In this document: positions 1 through 8,185 of the stretch, piece after piece
How positions within the stretch are numbered: position 1 is the first letter of the stretch
Layout of the letters: each line of letters begins with the position of its first letter
The notes under the pieces: generated by a model
Told to the model about the DNA's origin: nothing
Databases searched by the model: none
The model's input: only the letters and a program-made list of their open reading frames with translations
Made by a program: the position numbers and the translations under genes
Origin: Nitrospina sp. UBA6727
GTDB lineage: Bacteria > Nitrospinota > Nitrospinia > Nitrospinales > VA-1
Direction of reading: 5' to 3'
Assembly (NCBI GenBank): GCA_002454045.1
Contig: DKID01000018.1
Coordinates: 1-50,397 of the forward strand
Length of the DNA: 50,397 nt

Positions 1-79
1 AGCGATACTTCTCCGGCAAGGGCTCGCCCGCCTCAATGAGTTTTATCGCATCGCGTTTTTCGTTGTCGCTGAGGTTCAT
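1..79 (-). CDS. N-terminal fragment of an unidentified protein, cut by the window edge
   Basis: An open frame starts with ATG at 79 and runs off the left edge, giving 26 residues that begin MNLSDNEKRDAIKLIEAG and continue with a Pro-Glu-Lys-Tyr-Arg segment. It lies 93 bases downstream of fur on the same strand. A helix ending in a PLPEKYR-like segment faintly recalls the N-terminus of some DNA-methyltransferase-type proteins, but this is memory of a short motif and not enough to name it. The ribosome-binding region is weak (GAGAC). Whether the frame is translated cannot be judged from so little sequence. Confidence 0.45.
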   Translation of the reverse strand, partial: MNLSDNEKRDAIKLIEAGEPLPEKYR

Positions 80-172
80 GGCGTCTCAGTTTTGGTTGGC
101 TTTTTATCGTTTGTCATCGCCGATTTATTTTCATTGCTTTCCCGCCGCGCATAAAATATTTTTGCTTGCGGG

Positions 173-601
173 CTAGCGACATTCGTTGCACAGACCGAAC
201 ATATCGAGTTTGTGGGAGATGATGGTGAAACTGTTTTGGCGGGCTACTTCTTCCTGAAACTTTTCGATGAGGGGATGATTGAATTCGATAATTTTTCCGC
301 ACTCGGTGCAAATCATGTGATCGTGATGACCGTGCATATATTTATGTTCATACCTTTTTTGCCCGTCGCCAAAATCCAGTTCCAACGCCAAGTCGCTGTC
401 GGTCAGTAGAGCCAGAGTGCGGTAAACGGTGGCGAGTCCTACCTTCGGTTCGATGGACGCAACTTGATTGTAAAGTTCTCCGGCGCTGACATGTTTTTCG
501 CATTCGAGGAAGACGCTAAGGATGGCGCGTCTTTGCCGGGTGATCTTCAAATTGTTTTGGGCGATGTAATCTTCGAGAACATCTAATTCTTTGCGGGGCA
601 T
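173..601 (-). CDS. fur: Fur-family ferric uptake regulator
   Basis: A 142-residue metal-responsive repressor of the Fur family. The N-terminal half is a winged helix (the segment around LKITRQRRAILSVFLE is typical). The C-terminal half carries the histidine-rich metal site HGHHDHMICTECGK and a second CxxC pair at the end (CNEC), the usual structural zinc site. Length and layout match Fur rather than Zur or PerR, although these are hard to separate by eye. AAGGA lies close upstream of the ATG. It follows hisS on the minus strand by 133 bases. A well-conserved Fur box stands in front of the iron permease gene at 20794-22950, which supports the iron assignment. Confidence 0.9.
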   Translation of the reverse strand: MPRKELDVLEDYIAQNNLKITRQRRAILSVFLECEKHVSAGELYNQVASIEPKVGLATVYRTLALLTDSDLALELDFGDGQKRYEHKYMHGHHDHMICTECGKIIEFNHPLIEKFQEEVARQNSFTIISHKLDMFGLCNECR

Positions 602-734
602 AACTTCCTTGATCGACGAGGTTGGAGGCGTCGGCGCAATTTAACACGGGCGTTATCGGGGGTCAATCACGCGCTCGGTGTCGGCGAACACCGTCGCCTG
701 CCGCCGGCGTCATTGTGAACGCCGCCATCGCGTT

Positions 735-2000
735 TCATTCGCGGTGACGGTGAGAGAGAATTTCGCTTGCGAGTTTTTCGGCGGGACATTCCGTTTGCTC
801 GCCGGTCGCCATATTTTTCAGTACAAATTTTCCGGAGCGGATTTCGTCGTCGCCGATGATGAGGCAAAATTGGGATTGTGTTTTGTTGGCTTTGCGCATC
901 TGACTTTTCATGCTTCCCGTTTCGTAATCTCTTTCGACGCGGAATCCTTTTAGCCGCAGTTCGTGCGCAATTTGAAAGCCGATGGTTTTTGTTTTTTCGC
1001 CGAGGCAGATGACGAAAACGTCGGGATGTTTCTGAAAGTTTTTCGTGTCGCGAAAAGGTGTCAACGAAACGAGTCGTTCCAAACCTAGGGCGAAACCGAA
1101 ACATGGGGTGGGGGGGCCGTCTAGTTCCGCGACCAAAGTGTCGTAACGACCGCCGCCGCAAATTGCATTTTGTGCGCCTAAATTTTTCGCGGTGACTTCA
1201 AACGCGGTGCGGTTGTAATAATCTAAACCGCGAACGAGTTTGGGGTCGACGGAGTAGGGTGTGCTGGTAGCGTCAAGCAGGGCGCGGACTTCCGAGAAAT
1301 GGTTCGCGCTGGCGGCGTCTAAGTGGTCGATGAGTTTCGGGAAACCTGCGGCGATTTTGCTGCATTGTTCCGTCTTGCAATCGAAGACGCGCAAGGGGTT
1401 GCGTTGGTGTCGCTCTTTGCAGTTGGCGCAAAGTTGGTCGAGGTGTGTTGCGATTGCCGCTTGCAATATTTCGCGATAGCGGGGTCTGCACTCGTGGCTA
1501 CCCAGGCTGTTTATCGAAAGTTTAATGTTGTCGAGGTCGAGTTCTCTAAAAAATTCCATCAACATGGTCATCACTTCTACGTCAACAATCGGACTGGGCG
1601 AGCCCATGGCTTCGACGCCGATTTGATTGAATTGTCGTAGCCGTCCCGCTTGCGGTCGTTCGTAGCGAAACATGGGACCGATGTAAAACATTTTGAGCAC
1701 GGCGGGCGGATTGTACATTTTGTGTTCCACGTAGGCGCGGACGACTGAAGCGGTTCCTTCTGGTCGCAACGTGATGGAGTCGCCGCCGCGATCGTTGAAG
1801 GTGTACATTTCTTTTTCGACGATGTCCGTGGCTTCGCCGATGCTGCGTGAAAATAATTGTGTGTTTTCAAAAATGGGAAGGCGGATTTCTTTGAAGCCGT
1901 ACCGCGGAAAAATATTATGCGCAACGGATTCGATGTGTTGCCATTTCCAGATTTCATCGGGCAGGATATCTTTAACGCCGCGTATGCTTTGGATTTTCAT
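735..2000 (-). CDS. hisS: Histidyl-tRNA synthetase
   Basis: A class II aminoacyl-tRNA synthetase charging tRNA-His in the cytoplasm; 421 residues, normal for bacterial HisRS. Visible class II motifs are the motif 1 region near RLPIFENTQLFSRSIGEATD, motif 2 around LRPEGTASVVRAYVEH and RYERPQAGRLRQFNQ, and motif 3 with FGFALGLERL. The histidine-binding HisA loop LVRGLDYYNRTAFEV and the glycine-rich AICGGGRYD segment are present. The C-terminal anticodon-binding domain follows from about residue 325. The start is the ATG at 2000; no clear Shine-Dalgarno sequence is visible. It sits between fbp and fur, all on the minus strand. Confidence 0.97.
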   Translation of the reverse strand: MKIQSIRGVKDILPDEIWKWQHIESVAHNIFPRYGFKEIRLPIFENTQLFSRSIGEATDIVEKEMYTFNDRGGDSITLRPEGTASVVRAYVEHKMYNPPAVLKMFYIGPMFRYERPQAGRLRQFNQIGVEAMGSPSPIVDVEVMTMLMEFFRELDLDNIKLSINSLGSHECRPRYREILQAAIATHLDQLCANCKERHQRNPLRVFDCKTEQCSKIAAGFPKLIDHLDAASANHFSEVRALLDATSTPYSVDPKLVRGLDYYNRTAFEVTAKNLGAQNAICGGGRYDTLVAELDGPPTPCFGFALGLERLVSLTPFRDTKNFQKHPDVFVICLGEKTKTIGFQIAHELRLKGFRVERDYETGSMKSQMRKANKTQSQFCLIIGDDEIRSGKFVLKNMATGEQTECPAEKLASEILSHRHRE

Positions 2001-2097
2001 AATGATAGATTTTCGTCGCGGGCGTCGCGTTGCCGCGGAGGGAATTGGCTAGTGCTGACGCCGCCGTTGCGTTCGGTGAAGGTTGTTGACTCCGTCG

Positions 2098-3123
2098 TCA
2101 ACCATTCAAATCAATTGTATTTTTTGCTGACGCCGCGAGACGTTCTTCCGCCATCTCCACATCTTTTTTGCTGCCGATGAAAAGAGGCAGGCGGTCATGA
2201 ATGCCGGTTGGGGTAATGTCCAAAATTCGCCGCGTTCCCGTCGAAGCTTTTCCTCCGGCTTGTTCTACGATGAGAGCCAACGGCGCTGCTTCAAAAGAAA
2301 ACCGCAACTTTCCGTTTGGACTTTTCCTGTCTTTTGGATACATGAAGAGTCCGCCCTTCAATAAAGTTCTGTGGAAGTCTGCCACCAACGAACCGATGTA
2401 GCGCAATTTATAGGGACGCGCCGTGGCGTGGTCTTCCTCTTTCAAATAAGCGACTAAGTTTTTTTGTGGTTCATCCCAAAGTTCCCAGTTGCCTTCGTTG
2501 ACGCTGTAGGTAGAGCCTTGCTCGGGGATGACCAAGTCGGGGTGCGAGAGAAAAAATTCGCCGAGCGTCGGGTCAAGCGTGAATCCGTGCACACCTTGTC
2601 TGGACGTGTAAACAAAAATCGTGCTGGAACCGTACACGATATAACCCGCGGCAATTTGGTGTTCCCCTTTTTGCATGAGGTCTTCGTCCGTGACGCGGTC
2701 GCCGGAACTTTTCTTTTTGTAAACGGAAAATATCGTGCCGATGTTGACGTTGACGTCGATGTTGGAAGACCCGTCCAGCGGGTCCATCATAAAAATATAT
2801 TTTCCGCGGTCGTCGCCGGCAGGAATTATAAAAGGCTCTTCCTTCTCTTCGGAGGTGATGGCGCACACCGTGCCAGATTGGCCGATGATTTTGGTGAAGG
2901 TGAGGTCGGAAAACTCATCGAGTTTTTTAACTTCTTCTCCCTGAACATTTATTTTTCCGGTAAGCCCGAAGATGTCCTCCCCAATTCCCGCGCTGTTGAC
3001 CTGAAGGGAAATGATTTTTGCCGCGACCATGATTTCATTCATCAGGCTACTGAACTCGCCGGTCGCTTCGGGAGTCGCTTTTTCCTGCTGGCGGACGTGT
3101 TGAACGAGGGTTGTGCGTTCCAT
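2098..3123 (-). CDS. fbp: Fructose-1,6-bisphosphatase, class I
   Basis: Hydrolyses fructose 1,6-bisphosphate to fructose 6-phosphate, the committed step of gluconeogenesis and also part of the Calvin and ribulose monophosphate routes. The 341-residue length is typical of the class I enzyme. The metal-binding signature MDPLDGSSNIDVNVNIGTIF is intact, as are the C-terminal segment GGKASTG and the LPLFIGS block. The ATG at 3123 has no obvious ribosome-binding site. It lies between typA and hisS, with gaps of about 100 bases on both sides. Nothing nearby points to carbon fixation, so gluconeogenesis is the safer reading. Confidence 0.96.
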   Translation of the reverse strand: MERTTLVQHVRQQEKATPEATGEFSSLMNEIMVAAKIISLQVNSAGIGEDIFGLTGKINVQGEEVKKLDEFSDLTFTKIIGQSGTVCAITSEEKEEPFIIPAGDDRGKYIFMMDPLDGSSNIDVNVNIGTIFSVYKKKSSGDRVTDEDLMQKGEHQIAAGYIVYGSSTIFVYTSRQGVHGFTLDPTLGEFFLSHPDLVIPEQGSTYSVNEGNWELWDEPQKNLVAYLKEEDHATARPYKLRYIGSLVADFHRTLLKGGLFMYPKDRKSPNGKLRFSFEAAPLALIVEQAGGKASTGTRRILDITPTGIHDRLPLFIGSKKDVEMAEERLAASAKNTIDLNG

Positions 3124-3224
3124 AGAAATTTAGTGGGGGCTCGAAAAATTCGCCGACGTTTGAAAGGTTGCCGATTCTACATCACTTCAAAAATCCGGGC
3201 AATGAAAAATGAAAACGGAATCGG

Positions 3225-5060
3225 TTAGGATGCAGAAACGGGAACGGTGTTGCGTGCTCTGCTAAATCTTTTTCTATCGTGTTCGTTCAGCATCTTTTTT
3301 CTCAGGCGTGTATTTTTCGGGGTAATTTCCGCCAACTCGTCTTCGTTCAGAAAACCGAGGATTTGTTCCAGGCTCATTTTCAATGGCGGCGTGAGAAGGA
3401 TGTTCGCGTCGGAACCGGCGGCGCGCATGTTGCTCAACTTTTTCTCCTTGCAGACGTTAACGACCAAGTCGTTATCTTTGTTGTTCGCTCCGACAATCAT
3501 CCCGGCGTAAACTTCCTCGGCGGCGCCTAGAAACATGGAACCTCTTTCCTGCAGATTGAATAGGGAGAAACCGGTTGTCTTCCCGTTTTCCATGGCGATT
3601 AAAACTCCATTGGCGCGTTGCGCGATTTCGCCGCAATGCTCGATGAAGTTATGAAAGTTGCGGTTGATGATTCCCGTGCCTTTGGTCACCGTGAGAAATT
3701 CCGAACGAAACCCAAAAAGTCCGCGCGTGGGAATGACGAACTCAAGTCGCACGGCGGCTCCCTTCTTGAACATATTTTTCTGAGTGGCTTTTCTTTTTCC
3801 CATCGCCTCCATGACGGGACCGACGTAAGCGTCTGCGATATCCAGCGTCACAAACTCTTCCGGTTCGTGGAGTGTCCCGCCGATATTTTTAATCAAAACT
3901 TCCGGGCGGGAAATGGAAAACTCATAGCCTTCGCGCCGCATGGTTTCTATCAAAATCGTTAAGTGCAACTCCCCCCGCCCAGAAACTTTGAAGGTATCTT
4001 GCGCGTCGGTTTCCTCCACCTTAAGAGAAACATTGGAACGGATTTCGCGGAACAAACGGTCGCGCAACTGACGGGCGGTGACGAACTCGCCTTCTCGTCC
4101 CGCGAACGGCGAAGTGTTGCAGCAAAAGTGAATTGCCAAAGTGGGCTCGTCAATCTCAATCACCGGCAACGGTTCTGGGGAACGGGAGTCCGCGATGGTC
4201 TCTCCGATTTCCACTTCCTTCATCCCGGCGACGCCGATGATGTCGCCCGTGACCGCGGTTTGCGACTCCACTTTTTTTAATCCTTCATAACAATATAATT
4301 TCGACGGCGTGAAAATCCGCGTCGCACCTTGCCGATCAATCTGGGTATAAGAATTTTTTATTTTAATCTGCCCGCGCGTGATTTTCCCGATGGCGATCCT
4401 TCCAACGTAATCGTCATAATCGATGGAGGAAACTAGCATTTGAAAAGGACCATCGGGGTCGCCGTGATGATGAGGAACTTTTTCGATGATGAGGTCGAGG
4501 AGGGGAGTGATGTCGCGGTCGGGGTCTTCGGGATTGAGCCTTGAGATTCCCTGCTTGGCGGAAGTGTAAATGAGGGGGAAGTCCAGTTGCTCGTCGTTGG
4601 CGCCGAGTTCCACGAACAAATCAAAAACTTCATTGACCACCTCTTCAATCCGCGCCGCGGGACGGTCGATTTTGTTGACGACGACGATGGGTTTGAGTCC
4701 CGACTCAAGCGTCTTCTTCAAGACGAACCGAGTTTGCGGCATAGGTCCCTCCACGGCATCCGCAAGAAGCAAGACGCCGTTGACCATTTTCAAAATTCGT
4801 TCCACTTCGCCGCCGAAGTCCGCATGCCCCGGCGTATCGACGATATTAATTTTGTATCCTTTATATTTCACCGCCGCGTTTTTTGAAAAGATGGTGATGC
4901 CCCGTTCTCTCTCCAACTCGTTGCTGTCCATGATGCAAGTTCCGAAAAGTTCGTTGTCCCGGAACGTTCCGCTTTGTTTGAGAAGGCAGTCGACCAAAGT
5001 AGTTTTTCCGTGGTCAACGTGGGCGATGATTCCAATGTTTCTGATTGATTCTTGATTCAC
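3225..5060 (-). CDS. typA: Ribosome-associated GTPase TypA/BipA
   Basis: A translational GTPase of the EF-G-like family that acts on the ribosome, chiefly in subunit assembly and stress or cold adaptation. G1 (AHVDHGKTT), G3 (DTPGHADFGGEVERIL) and G4 (VVNKIDR) are intact, followed by EF-G-like domains and the TypA-specific C-terminal domain. The open frame reaches an ATG at 5159, but that would add a hydrophobic 33-residue extension overlapping the divergent xerD start. The GTG at 5060 gives 611 residues beginning just before QESIRNIGIIAHVDHGK, the family's normal N-terminus, with AGG nine bases upstream, so I chose it. Confidence 0.95.
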   Translation of the reverse strand: MNQESIRNIGIIAHVDHGKTTLVDCLLKQSGTFRDNELFGTCIMDSNELERERGITIFSKNAAVKYKGYKINIVDTPGHADFGGEVERILKMVNGVLLLADAVEGPMPQTRFVLKKTLESGLKPIVVVNKIDRPAARIEEVVNEVFDLFVELGANDEQLDFPLIYTSAKQGISRLNPEDPDRDITPLLDLIIEKVPHHHGDPDGPFQMLVSSIDYDDYVGRIAIGKITRGQIKIKNSYTQIDRQGATRIFTPSKLYCYEGLKKVESQTAVTGDIIGVAGMKEVEIGETIADSRSPEPLPVIEIDEPTLAIHFCCNTSPFAGREGEFVTARQLRDRLFREIRSNVSLKVEETDAQDTFKVSGRGELHLTILIETMRREGYEFSISRPEVLIKNIGGTLHEPEEFVTLDIADAYVGPVMEAMGKRKATQKNMFKKGAAVRLEFVIPTRGLFGFRSEFLTVTKGTGIINRNFHNFIEHCGEIAQRANGVLIAMENGKTTGFSLFNLQERGSMFLGAAEEVYAGMIVGANNKDNDLVVNVCKEKKLSNMRAAGSDANILLTPPLKMSLEQILGFLNEDELAEITPKNTRLRKKMLNEHDRKRFSRARNTVPVSAS

Positions 5061-5122
5061 GATGGCAAACCTGTTCAATAAAAAGTTTAAGTTTAAACGA
5101 ATGAACGGCAGGAAAATAATAA

Positions 5123-5151
5123 TTGTAAGCGGCCGAAAATTGTAACATAAT
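5123..5151 (+). promoter_or_regulatory. Candidate sigma70-type promoter for xerD
   Basis: A TTGTAA hexamer (4/6 to TTGACA) and CATAAT (5/6 to TATAAT) are separated by exactly 17 bases. Only six bases lie between the -10 box and the xerD ATG at 5158, so the predicted transcript would begin at or next to the start codon. No Shine-Dalgarno sequence is present, which agrees with a leaderless message. This is inference from spacing only. Confidence 0.45.
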
Positions 5152-5157
5152 TTTGGC

Positions 5158-6039
5158 ATGTACGCGTTAATTCAGGAATTTTCCGAATATCTGCGCATTG
5201 AAAAAAGATACTCGCCGCACACGGTCACGAACTATTGTCGCGACCTGAAACGTTTCGCCGCCGCGTTTCCCGCCGCGAAAGTTTCCGCCTTGACCACCGC
5301 GCAAATCCGCGGCTTTCTGATTTTGTTGCGCGACGAAGGATTGTCGGCATCTTCCATCGCGCGGAGTTTGTCGTCCATCAAATCTTTTTTCCGTTACTTA
5401 TGCGACGACCAACAACTCACGGAAAATCCCGCCGAGATTTTAGAGACACCGCGACGGTGGCGGAAACTTCCCGACATTCTGTCCCCGACCGACGTTGACA
5501 AACTCTTGAGTTGCCCCGACCCAAAAACTCCCGTCGGTTTAAGAGACCAAGCCATGCTGGAGGTTTTATACGCAACCGGAATGCGCGTCTCGGAATTAAT
5601 ATCGGTGAAAGGACATAGTCTCGATTTAGTGACCGGCAGCCTGAGAACTCTCGGCAAAGGCGCGAAAGAACGCATCGTTCCAATCGGGATGGTCGCGCGA
5701 AAAGTGTTGGAAGATTACTTACTAAATTCCCGTCCCGTTTTGGCGAAGAGGCAAAGAGTGGAAGAGTTGTTCCTGACCGGCCGTGGAAAATCTATGACCC
5801 GGCAAGGATTTTGGAAATTGCTGAAAGGATATGTGCGCCGCAGCAATATCAAAGCCACAGTGTCGCCGCACACTTTGCGGCACGCTTTCGCCACGCACTT
5901 GTTGGAGGGGGGAGCCGACTTAAGATCGGTGCAACAAATGCTTGGTCACGCCGACATTTCCACCACGCAAATTTACACACACATTCTTGAAAAAAGAATG
6001 CTGGAAGTCCACGACAAGTTTCACCCCAGAGCAGGTTGA
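5158..6039 (+). CDS. xerD: Tyrosine recombinase XerD/XerC type
   Basis: A 293-residue site-specific tyrosine recombinase that resolves chromosome dimers at dif with its Xer partner. The N-terminal SAM-like core-binding domain spans roughly residues 1-90 and the catalytic domain follows. The full catalytic set is visible: Arg143 (TGMRVSE), Lys167, His238 and Arg241 (HTLRHAFATHLL), His264 (MLGHADISTTQ) and Tyr273 (IYTH). The C-terminus, with HDKFHPRA, matches housekeeping Xer proteins rather than phage integrases, and there are no attachment repeats nearby. Telling XerC from XerD by eye is uncertain. It is divergent from typA. Confidence 0.9.
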   Translation: MYALIQEFSEYLRIEKRYSPHTVTNYCRDLKRFAAAFPAAKVSALTTAQIRGFLILLRDEGLSASSIARSLSSIKSFFRYLCDDQQLTENPAEILETPRRWRKLPDILSPTDVDKLLSCPDPKTPVGLRDQAMLEVLYATGMRVSELISVKGHSLDLVTGSLRTLGKGAKERIVPIGMVARKVLEDYLLNSRPVLAKRQRVEELFLTGRGKSMTRQGFWKLLKGYVRRSNIKATVSPHTLRHAFATHLLEGGADLRSVQQMLGHADISTTQIYTHILEKRMLEVHDKFHPRAG

Positions 6040-6044
6040 ACAAC

Positions 6045-6062
6045 CGCCACGGCGCTGTGGCG
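6045..6062 (+). other. GC-rich hairpin directly after xerD
   Basis: CGCCAC (6045-6050) and GTGGCG (6057-6062) form a perfect 6-bp stem around a 6-base loop, starting six bases after the xerD stop codon. No T tract follows, so it is terminator-like but not a standard intrinsic terminator. It may protect the 3' end of the message. Confidence 0.4.
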
Positions 6063-6128
6063 AAACACGCGCGGCGATGATGGTGGCGGGCGGCGGCATC
6101 AACGGCGGTCGCGGAAGAAATTATTTTC

Positions 6129-6157
6129 TTGACTGGCTTTGCCGTAAAAGATAACAT
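6129..6157 (+). promoter_or_regulatory. Candidate promoter of the yceD-rpmF-fab cluster
   Basis: TTGACT (6129-6134, 5/6) and TAACAT (6152-6157, 4/6) are separated by 17 bases. It lies in the 194-base gap between xerD and yceD, about 75 bases before the yceD start. It is the only good promoter candidate ahead of the long lipid-synthesis operon. Confidence 0.5.
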
Positions 6158-6233
6158 CCCCCTCCAACATCCCTCCTTCTGAATTGAACTTCCGGATTTA
6201 TAAAAGGTTTGAACGCAAAGGTTTTTTCAAGCC

Positions 6234-6764
6234 ATGATTTTTGAAATTGATAAAATCGGCGAGGAAGGTCGGGACTTTGAAGTACTCGAATCAAGGCAAC
6301 ATTTTCATATCGACGTGCCCGATTGCGTCTTGGCGGAAGATGTTAAAATTCGCGGGAGACTGGAAAAAATCGGCGCGGAAATTCTGTGTCAAGGTTTGTT
6401 GGCGACGAGTCTCTCGGTAACGTGCACCCGGTGCCTGTCTGGTTTTGGTTTTCCGGTGCGGAATAAAATCGAGGTTCATTTCATCGCCAAGCCTGAAGAC
6501 GGAAAAACGGGCGACGAAATTGAACTGACGGACCGGGATTTCGAACAGGAGTTTTATGAAGAAGGACGGATTGATTTGTCTTGCCTCGTCCGGGATTTGA
6601 TATTATTAAGTTTGCCGCAAGTCAGGTTGTGTCGGGAAGATTGTTCTGGGTTGTGCTCGCAGTGCGGGACGAATCTGAATGAAAATAATTGCGGTTGCAG
6701 CAACGAAGAACTTTGCGATCCGCGGTTGGCGGTTTTGCAAAAGTTGAAAGACAAGTCGAAATAG
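6234..6764 (+). CDS. yceD: YceD/DUF177 family protein (23S rRNA accumulation protein)
   Basis: A 176-residue DUF177 protein. Family members are required for normal 23S rRNA levels and are almost always encoded just before rpmF, as here. The sequence has the CTRCLSGF segment near residue 63, the conserved acidic D-L-xx-L-V-R-D-L-I-L-L stretch near 120, and a C-terminal cluster of cysteines (LCREDCSGLCSQCG then NNCGC) that looks like a small zinc-binding knuckle. The start at 6234 has only a weak ribosome-binding region. Nine bases separate it from rpmF, so the two are probably co-transcribed. Confidence 0.88.
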   Translation: MIFEIDKIGEEGRDFEVLESRQHFHIDVPDCVLAEDVKIRGRLEKIGAEILCQGLLATSLSVTCTRCLSGFGFPVRNKIEVHFIAKPEDGKTGDEIELTDRDFEQEFYEEGRIDLSCLVRDLILLSLPQVRLCREDCSGLCSQCGTNLNENNCGCSNEELCDPRLAVLQKLKDKSK

Positions 6765-6773
6765 GGAGGTGTC

Positions 6774-6956
6774 ATGGCTGTACCGAAAAAGAAAAGATCC
6801 AAATCCAAACAGGGAATGCATCGGTCCCACTTAAGCCTTAGCGTCCCCGCCTATGCAGAATGTACTCAGTGCCATGAAATGACCCGACCGCATCACGTTT
6901 GCGCACACTGCGGTTATTATAAGGGCAAGGAGGTGATGGAAGTCGAGGCGGTTTGA
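6774..6956 (+). CDS. rpmF: 50S ribosomal protein L32
   Basis: A 60-residue ribosomal protein of the large subunit. The N-terminus MAVPKKKRSKSKQGMHRSH is nearly invariant in the family. The zinc-ribbon type is visible from CTQCHEMTRPHHVCAHCG, with two CxxC pairs. A strong GGGAGG lies seven bases before the ATG. It sits between yceD and plsX, the common bacterial order linking ribosome synthesis and lipid synthesis. Confidence 0.98.
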   Translation: MAVPKKKRSKSKQGMHRSHLSLSVPAYAECTQCHEMTRPHHVCAHCGYYKGKEVMEVEAV

Positions 6957-7036
6957 TACCTCGGTTTTCTCACTTCATGGTCACTCATTTCTCTCCAAAA
7001 AATTTCCACCGCTCTGGGAAGGAGCCACGTTCATAA

Positions 7037-8170
7037 ATGAAGATCGCGGTTGACGCCATGGGAGGCGACTATGCTCCAGAGGCCGTCGTGGAAGGTGCCG
7101 TCATGGCGGCGCGCGAATATGGTACGGAAATTATTCTCATCGGTTTATCCGCAACGATTCAGGCGATTTTAGTCCGCTTGGATGCCGTTGACAAACTGTC
7201 GGTGCAAGTCGTCCACGCCGATGAAGTGGTGGAAATGCGCGACCTTCCCAGCAAGGTTCTTCGCTCGAAACGTAAATCCTCCATGAAAATTGGTTTAGAC
7301 CTGCTGAAAGAAGGGGCGGCGGCGGCCTTTGTCAGCGCTGGAAATACGGGCGCGGTTCTCGCTTACTCAACCGTTATTTTAAGAACCGTGAAAGGTGTGG
7401 ATCGCCCCGCGATTGCCATTCAATTGCCGACTCTGAAAGGCAACGCCATTCTTTTGGACGCCGGCGCGAATGTGGATTGCAAACCCAGCCAACTATTTCA
7501 ATTTGGAATTATGGGACATGTTTTTGCGGAATATATTCTCGGGAAGGAAAAACCTTTGGTGGGTTTGCTCAGCATCGGCGAAGAGGACGGGAAGGGCAAT
7601 GAAATTGTCAGGGAAGTTTTTCAGATGCTCAAGGCCAGCCACATTAATTTTATCGGCAACGTCGAAGGCAAAGAGGTTTATCGCGGCAACGCCGACGTAA
7701 TTGTTTGCGATGGATTCACCGGCAACGTGGCGCTAAAAATAAGTGAAAGCCTGTCCGAAATGATCGAGGCTAATCTCAAAAGAATGTTTCAGAATAATTG
7801 GGCGAGCAAACTGGGTTATCTATTATTAAAACCGCAACTAGACCAGTTCAAGAAAAAAGTTGATTATTCCGAAACTGGCGGCGCGCCTCTTTTGGGAGTG
7901 AACGGAGTCGTCATCATCGCTCACGGAAACTCGTCGCCCAAAGCGATAAAGAACGCGATCAATCAGGCTTGCGAATTGACCGAGAAGAATATCAACGAAC
8001 ATATTCGCGAAGATATTGAATTGAATTTAACGGATGTGGAAGCGGTCAAAGGTACCATCTGGAAGCAAATCAAAACTATGGCTTTTGGGACGGAACCAAA
8101 AGAGGACGGAAGGGAAGCGCCGGACTTCCAGAAACCGCGGGCGGCGGATAAAGACACGGACGAAACCTGA
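7037..8170 (+). CDS. plsX: Phosphate acyltransferase PlsX
   Basis: Converts acyl-ACP to acyl-phosphate, the acyl donor for PlsY in phospholipid synthesis; a peripheral membrane enzyme. The 377 residues open with the family signature MKIAVDAMGGDYAPEAVVEG and carry ILLDAGANVDCKPSQLFQFG, CDGFTGNVALK and the GAPLLGVNGVVIIAHG segment near residue 285. The C-terminal tail after about residue 335 is charged and longer than the usual core. AGGAG stands 12 bases before the ATG, which is rather far. fabH follows after 15 bases. Confidence 0.97.
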   Translation: MKIAVDAMGGDYAPEAVVEGAVMAAREYGTEIILIGLSATIQAILVRLDAVDKLSVQVVHADEVVEMRDLPSKVLRSKRKSSMKIGLDLLKEGAAAAFVSAGNTGAVLAYSTVILRTVKGVDRPAIAIQLPTLKGNAILLDAGANVDCKPSQLFQFGIMGHVFAEYILGKEKPLVGLLSIGEEDGKGNEIVREVFQMLKASHINFIGNVEGKEVYRGNADVIVCDGFTGNVALKISESLSEMIEANLKRMFQNNWASKLGYLLLKPQLDQFKKKVDYSETGGAPLLGVNGVVIIAHGNSSPKAIKNAINQACELTEKNINEHIREDIELNLTDVEAVKGTIWKQIKTMAFGTEPKEDGREAPDFQKPRAADKDTDET

Positions 8171-8185
8171 CAACCCCACACTTTG

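Noticed and set aside
1577..1957. Long open frames antisense or out of frame to hisS, fbp, typA, carB and others.
   Set aside because: They are shadows of the real genes. Each real gene shows clear family motifs, while the shadows show none.
5158..6039. The tyrosine recombinase as a phage or island integrase.
   Set aside because: The sequence matches housekeeping Xer proteins, and no attachment repeats, excisionase or cargo genes are nearby.
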